From assembly GCA_030841085.1 (NCBI GenBank), contig JAVEDP010000031.1, positions 1 to 64,000 of the forward strand: DNA of 64,000 nt. The letters run 5' to 3'. The DNA is from Pyrinomonadaceae bacterium (GTDB lineage Bacteria; Acidobacteriota; Blastocatellia; Pyrinomonadales; Pyrinomonadaceae). Positions 16,670-24,686 of this stretch are shown here, one piece after another. Under the pieces are notes generated by a model. It was given only the letters and a program-made list of their open reading frames with translations, was not told the origin of the DNA and made no database searches. A program made the position numbers and the translations under genes. Each line of letters begins with the position of its first letter. The stretch's first letter is position 1.

Positions 16670-17395
16670 CTATATGTCGTCCGGGAGATCCGTTCGGGTC
16701 TTTCGCCGGATTAAGAACTGATCTTCCTCGGTCAATTCCTTAACTGGCTTTGCCGGAACCCCCGCGATTAGTTGGCCCTCGGCCGACAACTCACTCGTAA
16801 TCACAGATCCTATTCCAACAATACAGTTCGATGGCAACGAACCGCCCGGCGCGATCCTGATTTCGGATCCGATGTAGGCAAATGATCCAATATCTATTGG
16901 CCGCGTGCGTTGACGATTGTGCGTCCACAGCGAAGAATTGCGGCCCCCGAGAATTGACCTGCGGCCAATCGTAACGCGGTCGGTAAAATCTATTTTGTGT
17001 CCGGCTGTAATAATGCTGCCATCCCCCAGTAGAAATCGCGGGTCAATTGGATTAACGACTTCGGGATCGGCGATCGAGTTTATTTCGTTCATTCGGATGA
17101 TTTCAGAATAGCGTCCGAGATGGACCTCGTCGCCTCCTCTTATTATGTTCAGATGCCCGATTCGTACGTGATCATTAATTTCAAGCTTCTTAACTCTGAT
17201 AATTAAATTCAGGTGCCCAATTTGGACCTCATCGTCAATTCGGCAATCGCCTACGTCAATAATGCTCAAGCCGATCCGTACACGTTTTCCTATTTGGTAA
17301 CCAAAAAATAACCGATAACAGGGTCGCTTCAAAAATGACGGCAAGAGCGCAATCAAAGCGAGCACTGTAAATCGAGATTTACTTAGTCGTTTCAT
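16670..17395 (-). CDS. Left-handed beta-helix (hexapeptide) acyltransferase
   Basis: 241 residues with many imperfect hexapeptide repeats (I/L-G-x-x-x-x), for example VQIGHLNLII, VRIGHLNIIR and VTIGRRSILG. A His-containing stretch (LWTHNRQRTRPIDIGSFAYIGSEIRI) and the closing VGIGSVITSELSAEGQLIAGVPAKPVK are typical of O-acetyltransferases of the WbbJ/NodL type. It would decorate a sugar, probably with acetyl from acetyl-CoA. Its ATG overlaps the stop of the upstream glycosyltransferase (ATGA at 17392-17395), so the two are translationally coupled and probably act on the same unit. Confidence 0.85.
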   Translation of the reverse strand: MKRLSKSRFTVLALIALLPSFLKRPCYRLFFGYQIGKRVRIGLSIIDVGDCRIDDEVQIGHLNLIIRVKKLEINDHVRIGHLNIIRGGDEVHLGRYSEIIRMNEINSIADPEVVNPIDPRFLLGDGSIITAGHKIDFTDRVTIGRRSILGGRNSSLWTHNRQRTRPIDIGSFAYIGSEIRIAPGGSLPSNCIVGIGSVITSELSAEGQLIAGVPAKPVKELTEEDQFLIRRKTRTDLPDDI

Positions 17396-18513
17396 GCGTC
17401 GCTTAGCTTGCCTTCGGCCCGGCCGGCGGCCGCGAATAACGCGCTCGCGAGTTTGTCGGCCTGATCAGGGAGCGAATAATGCTCGACAACGTGTCGACGG
17501 CCAGCGTTCCCGATGGCGTTGCGCAGTTGCGCATCCGAAAGCAAACGCTCCAGCGATTGCAACCATTCGCTCTTGTTGGTCGCCTCAAAATGCGTTACAC
17601 CTGCTTCGCCGATAGTTGCCATTGCGCCAATGGGCGCTGCGACAAAAGGAATTCCAACCGCCATGTATTGAATCGCCTTAAAGCCTGACTTTCCCGCAGC
17701 CCACTGCTCTGCATACAGAGAAGGATCAATCGGGTACAGTCCAATATCAAAAGATTGAAAGTCCTGGACTTCCCTCTCGAGCTTCCATTCCAAATTTTCA
17801 ATCTCAACCCCGGGAATATTCAAGCCAGCCACGCCCGCGCCTACAATTTTCATTCTGAAGGAATGCTTTGTTGCCAACTCCTGCAGTACCGGAAAGATTT
17901 CTCGAAGATAAGGAAATGTCGAGTGGGTGCCAATCCAGCCTACAACTATTGGACCATCTGAAGAACGGGGCAGCGGCACAAAAACATCTGTATCAACCAC
18001 AGTTGGAATTATTCGAGTTTGCGCGCCTTTCCTTTCCGCGTATTCGGCGATTGCGCTATTGCCGCAGGTTACTACCTTGGCCCAGCGTATCAGGTCGTCG
18101 GTCTTACTAAACCACTTCAATGCTCTGCCAAGTTTTCCGTAGGTCGGGCTAGTATAGGAAACGTAGGTAGCATCATCCAAGTCAAGGACCATCGGGCGGC
18201 CGGCTACGTTGGTTGACAGCCATTCGATCAGCGGTGGTCCAAACAGCATCGCCTCGCGCTGAACCAGGACTACATCAGCCTGTCGCGCTCGATACACATC
18301 GCTCAACCGCCCGGCGCCCGCTCTTAACAGACCCACTCCGGTGCGAGCGAGGGCCCGCCGTTGATATAAAGAATTGAATCCTTTGGAATCGAGAAACGGC
18401 CTGATCGTCAATGAAATCCCACGATCCCGGAGCGGGCCCACGAACTGTTGCAAGCGGTAACGAGTCGCCGCTGCTTCAATTGGGTATGAGGCAAAAGCCA
18501 AAACCTTCATCAT
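17392..18513 (-). CDS. GT4-family glycosyltransferase
   Basis: 373 residues, GT-B fold. VLAFASYPIEAAATRYRLQQF opens the acceptor domain. ADVVLVQREAMLFGPPLIEW and a lone DLDDATYV are features of a GT4 subgroup common in exopolysaccharide clusters. The C-terminal domain starts at VVGWIGTHSTFPYLREI and has QYMAVGIPFVAAPIGAM. The usual second Glu of E-x7-E is hard to place, as is usual in this subgroup. Overlaps the acyltransferase by four bases. Sugar specificity cannot be read from the sequence. Confidence 0.85.
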   Translation of the reverse strand: MMKVLAFASYPIEAAATRYRLQQFVGPLRDRGISLTIRPFLDSKGFNSLYQRRALARTGVGLLRAGAGRLSDVYRARQADVVLVQREAMLFGPPLIEWLSTNVAGRPMVLDLDDATYVSYTSPTYGKLGRALKWFSKTDDLIRWAKVVTCGNSAIAEYAERKGAQTRIIPTVVDTDVFVPLPRSSDGPIVVGWIGTHSTFPYLREIFPVLQELATKHSFRMKIVGAGVAGLNIPGVEIENLEWKLEREVQDFQSFDIGLYPIDPSLYAEQWAAGKSGFKAIQYMAVGIPFVAAPIGAMATIGEAGVTHFEATNKSEWLQSLERLLSDAQLRNAIGNAGRRHVVEHYSLPDQADKLASALFAAAGRAEGKLSDA

Positions 18514-18576
18514 GGGCCAACTCCGTCCTTCGCGTGCTTTAGAGAATTTAGTACGGCCTTTTGCGGCGCGTCGGTG

Positions 18577-19818
18577 TCAGCGAAGGATGGCATCGTATAG
18601 ACGAGCATAAGACTCAACACCTACTGTGCGCACATCGAAAAGTTTCTCGGCCAGGTCGCGAGTTCGTTCTCGGACTTGCGAGGCTTGTTTCGTTAGATCG
18701 TCCAAAGTCCGCGCAGCCCGCATGTATTCAGACTCATTAAATTCATTGATCAGTACGCCTACTCCCGGCGTCATCGTCAGCTCATCTGAATCACCGACGC
18801 CGGCATTGATCACAAGCGGCAATCCGCACGCAAGATATTCGCCGTATTTGGTAGGCGACGAGGCCTGTTTGGAAAAGCTCGGCTTTATGAAAGCCAAACC
18901 GGCGTCGGCGGCAGACAAATACGATGGGACATCCCCGGACGCGGCGCGCATAACTGTGTAGTCGCCGCCGGATACATTCTGCTCGCGCATCACCTCACGC
19001 AAACGGTCATGGCTTCCCTGCGTTAACCAGAGAAAATGTGCGTCTTTCCGGTGAGCTTTCAACTGGGAAAAAAACTCCGCCATTTTTTCTGTCAAATACC
19101 AACCGTCGATCGAGCCGCTGTAAACCAGAACAAATTTGTTATCAAGGCCCAACTCTTCCCGGCGCCGCTCTCGATCGTTCGGACGAAATCTGAATAACTC
19201 AAGGTCGGTGCAGCACGGAATAACTTCATGGACCACCCGCCTGCCGCTTAGCCCCGGCCACTCGCTAATTATGGGCCAAATTTTTCTTGTCAGCGTTACG
19301 ATGCCATCCGCTGCGGCCAAAGCTCGGGTTTCCATTGCCTTGGTAAGCCGATAACGAACGCTTCCTTGTTTCCAGTGATTGGCGTCTACGTATTCTTCGG
19401 CCATGAGTCCGCGTATGTCAAAAATCATCTTGATACGGTTGCGCTTTTTTAATGCCAACGCAATCGTGGCGGGGATTTGTGCGCGCGCATGGACCATTTC
19501 GATTTGGTTCTGCCTGATCAGTTTGCGCGCGACGCGAATGCCAGCCATCACGTCATAGATTGTTGCCGGCAAGGAGGGGCGTTTATGGTAGCGCAGCCAA
19601 TACCACTCGATGTTTTGCTCGCCTAGTTGTTTATGTAGAACCCTGCACTGCTCGACGCCGGCAAGTTCAAATGCGCCCGGCCGCTCAAAGCTAAGCAGGG
19701 TAAAACGCACGCCGCGCCGGCCCAGCTCGCGCAGATAAGGAAGCACCTGGGTCTGGCCCAACGAATCCAACATACCGTTGTAGGAGATGAACAGAACCCG
19801 TTTTCCCTCAAGCGCCAT
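18577..19818 (-). CDS. GT4-family glycosyltransferase
   Basis: I place the start at ATG 19818 (MALEGKRVLFISYNGML), because the longer reading from 19911 runs far into the upstream gene and adds no recognisable sequence. That gives 413 residues. The N-terminal domain has LDSLGQTQVLPYLRELGRRG, then VHARAQIPATIALAL. The C-terminal domain begins near KFVLVYSGSIDGWYLTEKM and ends with SPTKYGEYLACGLPLVINAGVG, the donor-side E-x7-E-like region. Overlaps the GT2 gene by 11 bases. It adds a sugar from an unknown donor. Confidence 0.85.
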   Translation of the reverse strand: MALEGKRVLFISYNGMLDSLGQTQVLPYLRELGRRGVRFTLLSFERPGAFELAGVEQCRVLHKQLGEQNIEWYWLRYHKRPSLPATIYDVMAGIRVARKLIRQNQIEMVHARAQIPATIALALKKRNRIKMIFDIRGLMAEEYVDANHWKQGSVRYRLTKAMETRALAAADGIVTLTRKIWPIISEWPGLSGRRVVHEVIPCCTDLELFRFRPNDRERRREELGLDNKFVLVYSGSIDGWYLTEKMAEFFSQLKAHRKDAHFLWLTQGSHDRLREVMREQNVSGGDYTVMRAASGDVPSYLSAADAGLAFIKPSFSKQASSPTKYGEYLACGLPLVINAGVGDSDELTMTPGVGVLINEFNESEYMRAARTLDDLTKQASQVRERTRDLAEKLFDVRTVGVESYARLYDAILR

Positions 19819-20836
19819 GTCCGACTCTCGCAGCTTTGTCCGAAAGACGCAGCCTGTCTTTGAACGCCCAGCGGATTGTGCCAACAAATGTAGCGGCATC
19901 GAGCGAGGCAATAAGGGGGACCAGCATGAAAAGGCGTTTTACATTTCGCAGTGTCGACGTTGGATAGCAGTTACGATTTCGCCAAAGCGCTGCCGTCGCA
20001 CGGGCCAACAGCATCATGAGCCAGAGTATTAGCGGGACAACAATCCACCGGTAGCCAAAAATGAATAGGGGCAACACAAACATCAGCAGCAGCAAATAGC
20101 GTCTGAAAACCGGCGCCTGCCATTGGCGCCATAAGTTGGCGCGAACATTGTTTTCTGAGTAAGTCACAAATCGTTTAAAGGTTCGCCAAAGATCCGGCTG
20201 CAAATCCCAGTGAACAATTGCCACTGGCTGGTAGCTTATAACAAACTGAGTGTTCTCGATCGCGCGCATGAACAACAGGTCTTCCGCTGAACGCAGATGT
20301 TCAGGAAAGCCGCCGGCCCGATCCCAAACCTGGCGACGCATAAGCGATGAAGCGATAAACCTCGACCGCATGGATACTCCATGACTGGTATCTGGCGGCG
20401 AAACGTAGGCGATGGCTGCGCACTCCTTGAAAAAAGTGTCGATTACCGGTTCGTACGATCCATAGACCACATCCGCGGCGTCTCTCACAGCACGATCAGC
20501 CAGGGCTGCCAACCATTCTTTTTCGGGACGCACTCCGGCATCGATGAACGCCAACCACTCGAATGATGCGCGACTGGCCCCGATGTTTCGCCCGCGGCCC
20601 GGCAGCGATGGTCCAGCGCGGACCAGTTGAACGGGCGCACCACGGTTGATGTACTCATCGACGATCGAGGCTGTCTCATCAGTCGAGCCACCGTCGGTGA
20701 TGACGATCTCGTCCGGCGGTCGCGATTGTGCCAGCAGCCCATCGAGAAGCGTGCTGATGGATTTTGCTTCATTGCGAACGGGAACAATAACGCTGATACG
20801 CATTAAAGTAGATTCATGAGCTGATGTTGCGAACAT
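19808..20836 (-). CDS. GT2-family glycosyltransferase with C-terminal membrane segments
   Basis: 342 residues from ATG 20836; ATG 20803 (MRISVIVPVRNEAKSI) is an equally good start, and neither has a clear ribosome site. The GT-A domain has VIVPVRNEAKSISTLLDGLL, ITDGGSTDETASIVDEY and LPGRGRNIGASRASFEWLAFIDAG. The DxD site is DAG rather than DAD, a variant seen in this subgroup. After about residue 240 come two or three hydrophobic spans, so the protein is membrane-bound. It lies 8 bases after the carbamoyltransferase stop and overlaps the next GT4 gene. Confidence 0.87.
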   Translation of the reverse strand: MFATSAHESTLMRISVIVPVRNEAKSISTLLDGLLAQSRPPDEIVITDGGSTDETASIVDEYINRGAPVQLVRAGPSLPGRGRNIGASRASFEWLAFIDAGVRPEKEWLAALADRAVRDAADVVYGSYEPVIDTFFKECAAIAYVSPPDTSHGVSMRSRFIASSLMRRQVWDRAGGFPEHLRSAEDLLFMRAIENTQFVISYQPVAIVHWDLQPDLWRTFKRFVTYSENNVRANLWRQWQAPVFRRYLLLLMFVLPLFIFGYRWIVVPLILWLMMLLARATAALWRNRNCYPTSTLRNVKRLFMLVPLIASLDAATFVGTIRWAFKDRLRLSDKAARVGHGA

Positions 20837-20844
20837 GTAGTGGA

Positions 20845-22770
20845 TCAGTCGGCCTTGAACTCCCGCTTCCAGTCTGTATTCTCCTTGAGCAGCGGCTGAT
20901 CTTTCTTATCGACTACACAGGTTTCCAAAACCAGGTAATCCAATTCGGTCCGCATGAAACAGCGGTAGCTGTCTTCGGGCGTGCAAACGATTGGCTCACC
21001 CCGCACATTGAAGCTTGTGTTGACAACTACCGGGCATCCGGTTTTTTGACGGAAAGCCTCAATGATTTCCCAATAAAGAGGATTGGTTTCGCGCCTGACA
21101 GTTTGTATGCGCGCGGAGTAGTCAACGTGCGTGACGGCAGGAATCTCCGATCTCTTCACGTTAAGCTTATCAATTCCCCACCGGCCTTGTTCTTCGGCCG
21201 TCATCTTTCTCCGTTGCGATTCGGCGACGTCCGCCACCAGTAACATATAGGGGCTGTCACTGTTCAACTCAAACCAGTCGCTCACGTGTTCTCGCAGAAC
21301 GCTGGGCGCAAACGGACGGAAACTCTCGCGATACTTAATTTTCAAATTCATCGCCGCTTGCATTTCAGGCGAACGCGGATCGCCGATGATGCTGCGCCCG
21401 CCGAGAGCGCGTGGACCAAATTCCATCCTGCCCTGATGCAGTCCGATTATTTTCCCGGCCGCAAGCAGATTTGCAATAACAGCCGGCAGCTCCTGTCGGG
21501 AATACTTCGTATAAGGCAAATGCCGCGACTGCAAGAATTTTTCAATCTCGACCTCGCTATGTTTCGGACCAAGATACGAGCCCTTCATGGCATCGGAATA
21601 AGGCTGTAGTCCATTGTTCGGGGTCGCCCGTGCCGATTGCCATTTCCCGGTTTGCTCCGCACTCACTCGTGCGTTTCCGAGATACCGGTGCCAGATGGCC
21701 AGCGCAATTCCCAAGGCACCGCCAGCGTCACCGGCAGCCGGCTGAATCCAGATGTCTTCGAATGGCACTTCGCGCAATACCCGGCCGTTTGCAACGCAGT
21801 TCAATGCCACGCCGCCCGCCAGGCAAAGTTTTTTCATGCCTGTTTCCTGCTGAGCATACCTGGTCATCTTCAGCATCACTTCTTCGGTGATCACCTGAAT
21901 GCTGCGCGCCAGGTCCATCTCTTTTTGCGTGATGCGCGATTCGGCTTTTCGCGGCGGCCCTCCTAAAAGCTTGTCGAAGGCGCGGTTGGTCATTCGCAAG
22001 CCCTGCGAATAACCAAAGTAGTCGTGATTCATTTTTAGACTACCATCATCGCGAATTTCCAATAATCTATCTTTGATAAGCGCAACGTATTTCGGCTCGC
22101 CATACGGCGCCAGTCCCATCACCTTATACTCGCCGCTGTTGACGCGGAACCCCGTGTAGTACGTGAAAGCGCTATAAAGTAATCCAAGACTGTCGGGAAA
22201 GCGCAGCTCTTTCACGAGCGTGATTTCGTTTCCCTTGCCGATGCCAACCGAGCTTGTGGCCCATTCACCTACGCCGTCGATCGTTAGGATCGCCGCTTCT
22301 TCGAAGGGCGAAGGATAAAACGCGCTGGCAGCGTGACTCTCGTGGTGATCGCCGAATAGCAATTTCCACTCAAACTTTTTCCCCGCCTTTTTGGCCGCGC
22401 GTTCATCTTCTTCACCATCAGTCTTGCCGAGCTCAGTGCGGATCAGATCGGGCATCCACAATTTCTCTTTCATCCAAAGCGGCAGCGCTTTTAAGAATGA
22501 AGTGAACCCGGCGGGAGCGTAGTCGAGATAGGTTTCGAGTAAGCGATCGAATTTCAGAAGGGGCTTATCATAGAAACCGACGTAATCCAGGTTGCCGGCT
22601 TTTAAATTCGCCTCGCTCAAACAGTAGCGGGCCGCGTTGAGAGGAAAATTATGATCGTGCTTTATGCGGGTGAAGCGTTCTTCCTGGGCTGCAGCGACGA
22701 TCTCGCCGTCAACAACCAGGCATGCTGCGGAGTCGTGATAAAAGGCGGAAATGCCAAGAATGCTAACCAC
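20845..22770 (-). CDS. NodU/CmcH-type O-carbamoyltransferase
   Basis: I choose GTG at 22770 (641 residues). Family members begin right at SILGISAFYHDSAACLV, a GGAG lies about 10 bases upstream, and the longer frame would overlap the small gene at 22787. N-terminal motifs are VAAAQEERFTRIKHDHNFP, GDHHESHAASAFYPSPF and TIDGVGEWATSSVG. The C-terminal domain has CLAGGVALNCVANGRVLRE and FGPRALGGRSIIGDPR. These enzymes move carbamoyl from carbamoyl phosphate, via carbamoyl-AMP, to a hydroxyl group; here a sugar is the likely acceptor. It forms a trio with the DUF5989 and SxtJ-like genes upstream, an arrangement seen in many bacteria. Confidence 0.92.
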   Translation of the reverse strand: MVSILGISAFYHDSAACLVVDGEIVAAAQEERFTRIKHDHNFPLNAARYCLSEANLKAGNLDYVGFYDKPLLKFDRLLETYLDYAPAGFTSFLKALPLWMKEKLWMPDLIRTELGKTDGEEDERAAKKAGKKFEWKLLFGDHHESHAASAFYPSPFEEAAILTIDGVGEWATSSVGIGKGNEITLVKELRFPDSLGLLYSAFTYYTGFRVNSGEYKVMGLAPYGEPKYVALIKDRLLEIRDDGSLKMNHDYFGYSQGLRMTNRAFDKLLGGPPRKAESRITQKEMDLARSIQVITEEVMLKMTRYAQQETGMKKLCLAGGVALNCVANGRVLREVPFEDIWIQPAAGDAGGALGIALAIWHRYLGNARVSAEQTGKWQSARATPNNGLQPYSDAMKGSYLGPKHSEVEIEKFLQSRHLPYTKYSRQELPAVIANLLAAGKIIGLHQGRMEFGPRALGGRSIIGDPRSPEMQAAMNLKIKYRESFRPFAPSVLREHVSDWFELNSDSPYMLLVADVAESQRRKMTAEEQGRWGIDKLNVKRSEIPAVTHVDYSARIQTVRRETNPLYWEIIEAFRQKTGCPVVVNTSFNVRGEPIVCTPEDSYRCFMRTELDYLVLETCVVDKKDQPLLKENTDWKREFKAD

Positions 22771-22786
22771 AAGAAAACGACTCCGA

Positions 22787-22945
22787 CTAAAACAAGGTAT
22801 AGATAAAAGGAGCAATTGCAGAACTCTTTGCGAGAACGAGCAAGGCGCCCACCAGCACCAGGGTGATCACAATCGGCGCCAGCCAATACTTCTTGTTTTC
22901 TCGCATGAACTGCCAGAGTTCGCTGACTACTTGTACTTTGGACAT
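22787..22945 (-). CDS. DUF5989-type small membrane protein
   Basis: A 52-residue gene: ATG 22945, stop TAG 22787-22789, ribosome site AGGGAG about 6 bases upstream. The N-terminus ELWQFMRENKKYWLAPI is the typical DUF5989 amphipathic opening, followed by one membrane span (LVLVGALLVLA) and the usual ending APFIYTLF. I recall this family as a regular neighbour of NodU-type carbamoyltransferases and SxtJ-like proteins. Its function is unknown; a small membrane partner of the carbamoyltransferase is a fair guess. It lies 9 bases after the SxtJ-like gene and 16 before the carbamoyltransferase. Confidence 0.88.
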   Translation of the reverse strand: MSKVQVVSELWQFMRENKKYWLAPIVITLVLVGALLVLAKSSAIAPFIYTLF

Positions 22946-22954
22946 TACAACTCC

Positions 22955-23353
22955 CTAAAACATCTTTTCATAGTGACGCGGATCGCGCTGGCGTTCAGAG
23001 TATGGTTTCCAATAGGAAGACTGGCGACCGCTGCGCCGGTCCAGCGGATCCCAGCCTGACAATCTTTTCACTACTCCGATCGGCGTTATTATCAGAAAGA
23101 AAACGATGCCGAGGATGATTCGGGTTGTGACAAACGACAGCGCTTCGGCCAGTAACATCCACGCTCTATGCGGCCAGACTAAAACTTTAGGCCAGAACAG
23201 CCCGAAGAGTATTAATAACGAGCCAAGCGGGAACGCAATGTGTGAAGCGCTTGAAAACTTACCCCGGTACAACCACCAAACGCTAAGCAGCACAAAAACG
23301 CCGCCCACGATCAACCCAAATTCTCGCTCGCGCCGAAAATATTTCTTCTTCAT
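22955..23353 (-). CDS. SxtJ-like membrane protein
   Basis: 132 residues with a Lys/Arg-rich start (KKKYFRREREFGLIVGG), three hydrophobic segments (about 13-30, 38-60 and 72-95), and a polar tail with GWDPLDRRSGRQSSYW. This tail (DPL.R..D..SYW) is typical of SxtJ-family proteins beside carbamoyltransferases, first named in the saxitoxin cluster. The function is not established; it probably anchors or helps the carbamoyltransferase at the membrane. Same operon order as in other genomes: SxtJ, DUF5989, carbamoyltransferase. Confidence 0.85.
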   Translation of the reverse strand: MKKKYFRREREFGLIVGGVFVLLSVWWLYRGKFSSASHIAFPLGSLLILFGLFWPKVLVWPHRAWMLLAEALSFVTTRIILGIVFFLIITPIGVVKRLSGWDPLDRRSGRQSSYWKPYSERQRDPRHYEKMF

Positions 23354-23429
23354 GGTTTAACTGATACGACGCGCAACGCGTTACCTGGAAATGAACGCGG
23401 CAACATTGATGGCCGAGTGGTAGTTCCAA

Positions 23430-24563
23430 CTATCCGCTGGCCTTCTCGGCGATGACAAACTTCGCCAAAACTTCGCCGACGTAATGCTGCTGCTGCTCCG
23501 TTAGCTCGGGAAAACACGGAAGCGCGAGCGTCTCGAGCGAAGCCCGTTCAGCTTCCGGGAAATCGCCCTGCCTGTAGTTGAGGTAGTCAAAACACGGCTG
23601 AAGATGCAATGGAACGGGATAGTAAACCTTGTTGCCGACGCCATGTTGCGACAAGTGTTGGATCAACTCATCGCGATACCCGGGCGCGCGGATTACATAC
23701 TGATGAAAGATATGCCTCGCTTGAGGTCGCACATATGGAAGCACAAATTTGCCGTCGAGAGCTGCCTCACTAAGAAGCTCATCGTAAATAGCCGCCTTGC
23801 TGCGTCTCGCGTCAGACCATTCATCAAGGTGTTTTAACTTCACGCTTAGAATCGCAGCTTGTATGGCATCAAGTCTGCTATTGAGACCGACTTCGTCATG
23901 TTGATACTCGGTAGCGCCACCATGGACGCGAAGCTTTCGTACTCGCGCCGCCAGCGATTCATCGCTAGTGACCACCATGCCCGCGTCACCGGCGCCACCC
24001 AGATTTTTTGTCGGGTAAAAACTAAAACAGCCGAGCTGGCCCATCGAACCCGCGCGTCGTCCGCGATCAGTCGCGCCGATCGCTTGTGCAGCATCTTCAA
24101 CTATTGAGAGGTTGTAGCGTCCGGCAATGTCCAACAGCTTATCCATTTCGGCGCATTGGCCGTACATGTGTACCGGGACGATCGCCCGCGTGCGATCTGT
24201 AATGGCTGCTTCGACCAGATCCACATTGATGTTGTAAGTTCGCGGATCAATATCGATGAATCGCGGATGGGCGTCCACTCGCGCGATTGCGCTGCCAGTG
24301 GCAAAGAAAGTGAACGGAGTGGTGATAACCTCGTCCCCTGCTTTTATGTCCAAAGCCATCAGGGCCAGCAACAGCGCATCTGATCCCGAAGCACAACCAA
24401 TGGCGAACTCTGTGGTCGAATAACGCGCGATTTCTTCTTCAAGCGAAGCAACCTCAGAACCGAGGACGAACTGTTGGGAATCGATCACGCGGGCCAGCGC
24501 GCCAAGCAAGTCGGTGCGCAAGGCTTGGTGCTGCCCACTCAGATCTATTAGCGGGACCTTCAT
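23430..24563 (-). CDS. DegT/DnrJ/EryC1-family sugar aminotransferase
   Basis: 377 residues. PLIDLSGQHQALRTDL opens the protein. GCASGSDALLLALMAL binds the PLP phosphate, VEDAAQAIGA carries the PLP-ring Asp, and FSFYPTKNLGGAGDAG holds the Schiff-base Lys (about 187). The family transfers an amino group from glutamate to a keto-sugar nucleotide, giving an aminodeoxy sugar. A likely substrate is a 3- or 4-keto-6-deoxy sugar made by the dTDP or UDP branch in this cluster. It lies between the Wzc-type kinase and the carbamoyltransferase trio. Confidence 0.92.
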   Translation of the reverse strand: MKVPLIDLSGQHQALRTDLLGALARVIDSQQFVLGSEVASLEEEIARYSTTEFAIGCASGSDALLLALMALDIKAGDEVITTPFTFFATGSAIARVDAHPRFIDIDPRTYNINVDLVEAAITDRTRAIVPVHMYGQCAEMDKLLDIAGRYNLSIVEDAAQAIGATDRGRRAGSMGQLGCFSFYPTKNLGGAGDAGMVVTSDESLAARVRKLRVHGGATEYQHDEVGLNSRLDAIQAAILSVKLKHLDEWSDARRSKAAIYDELLSEAALDGKFVLPYVRPQARHIFHQYVIRAPGYRDELIQHLSQHGVGNKVYYPVPLHLQPCFDYLNYRQGDFPEAERASLETLALPCFPELTEQQQHYVGEVLAKFVIAEKASG

Positions 24564-24686
24564 AGCGAGAATCTTCGGTTGGATGGGAAATAAACTGCGT
24601 AGCCACCTGGCAGAGCCGGCGGCTCAGGCAGGTATGTTTCGGACCGCGGCCGCGCGTGCAAATCCTGCGGCGCGCAGCCGGGCGAA

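Noticed and set aside
19819-19911. Early start for the GT4 gene at 18577
   Set aside because: It would run about 100 bases into the upstream GT2 gene; the family begins at the later ATG.
22662-22886. 74-codon minus-strand frame near the carbamoyltransferase start
   Set aside because: The DUF5989 gene at 22787-22945 covers this DNA in another frame and matches a known family.
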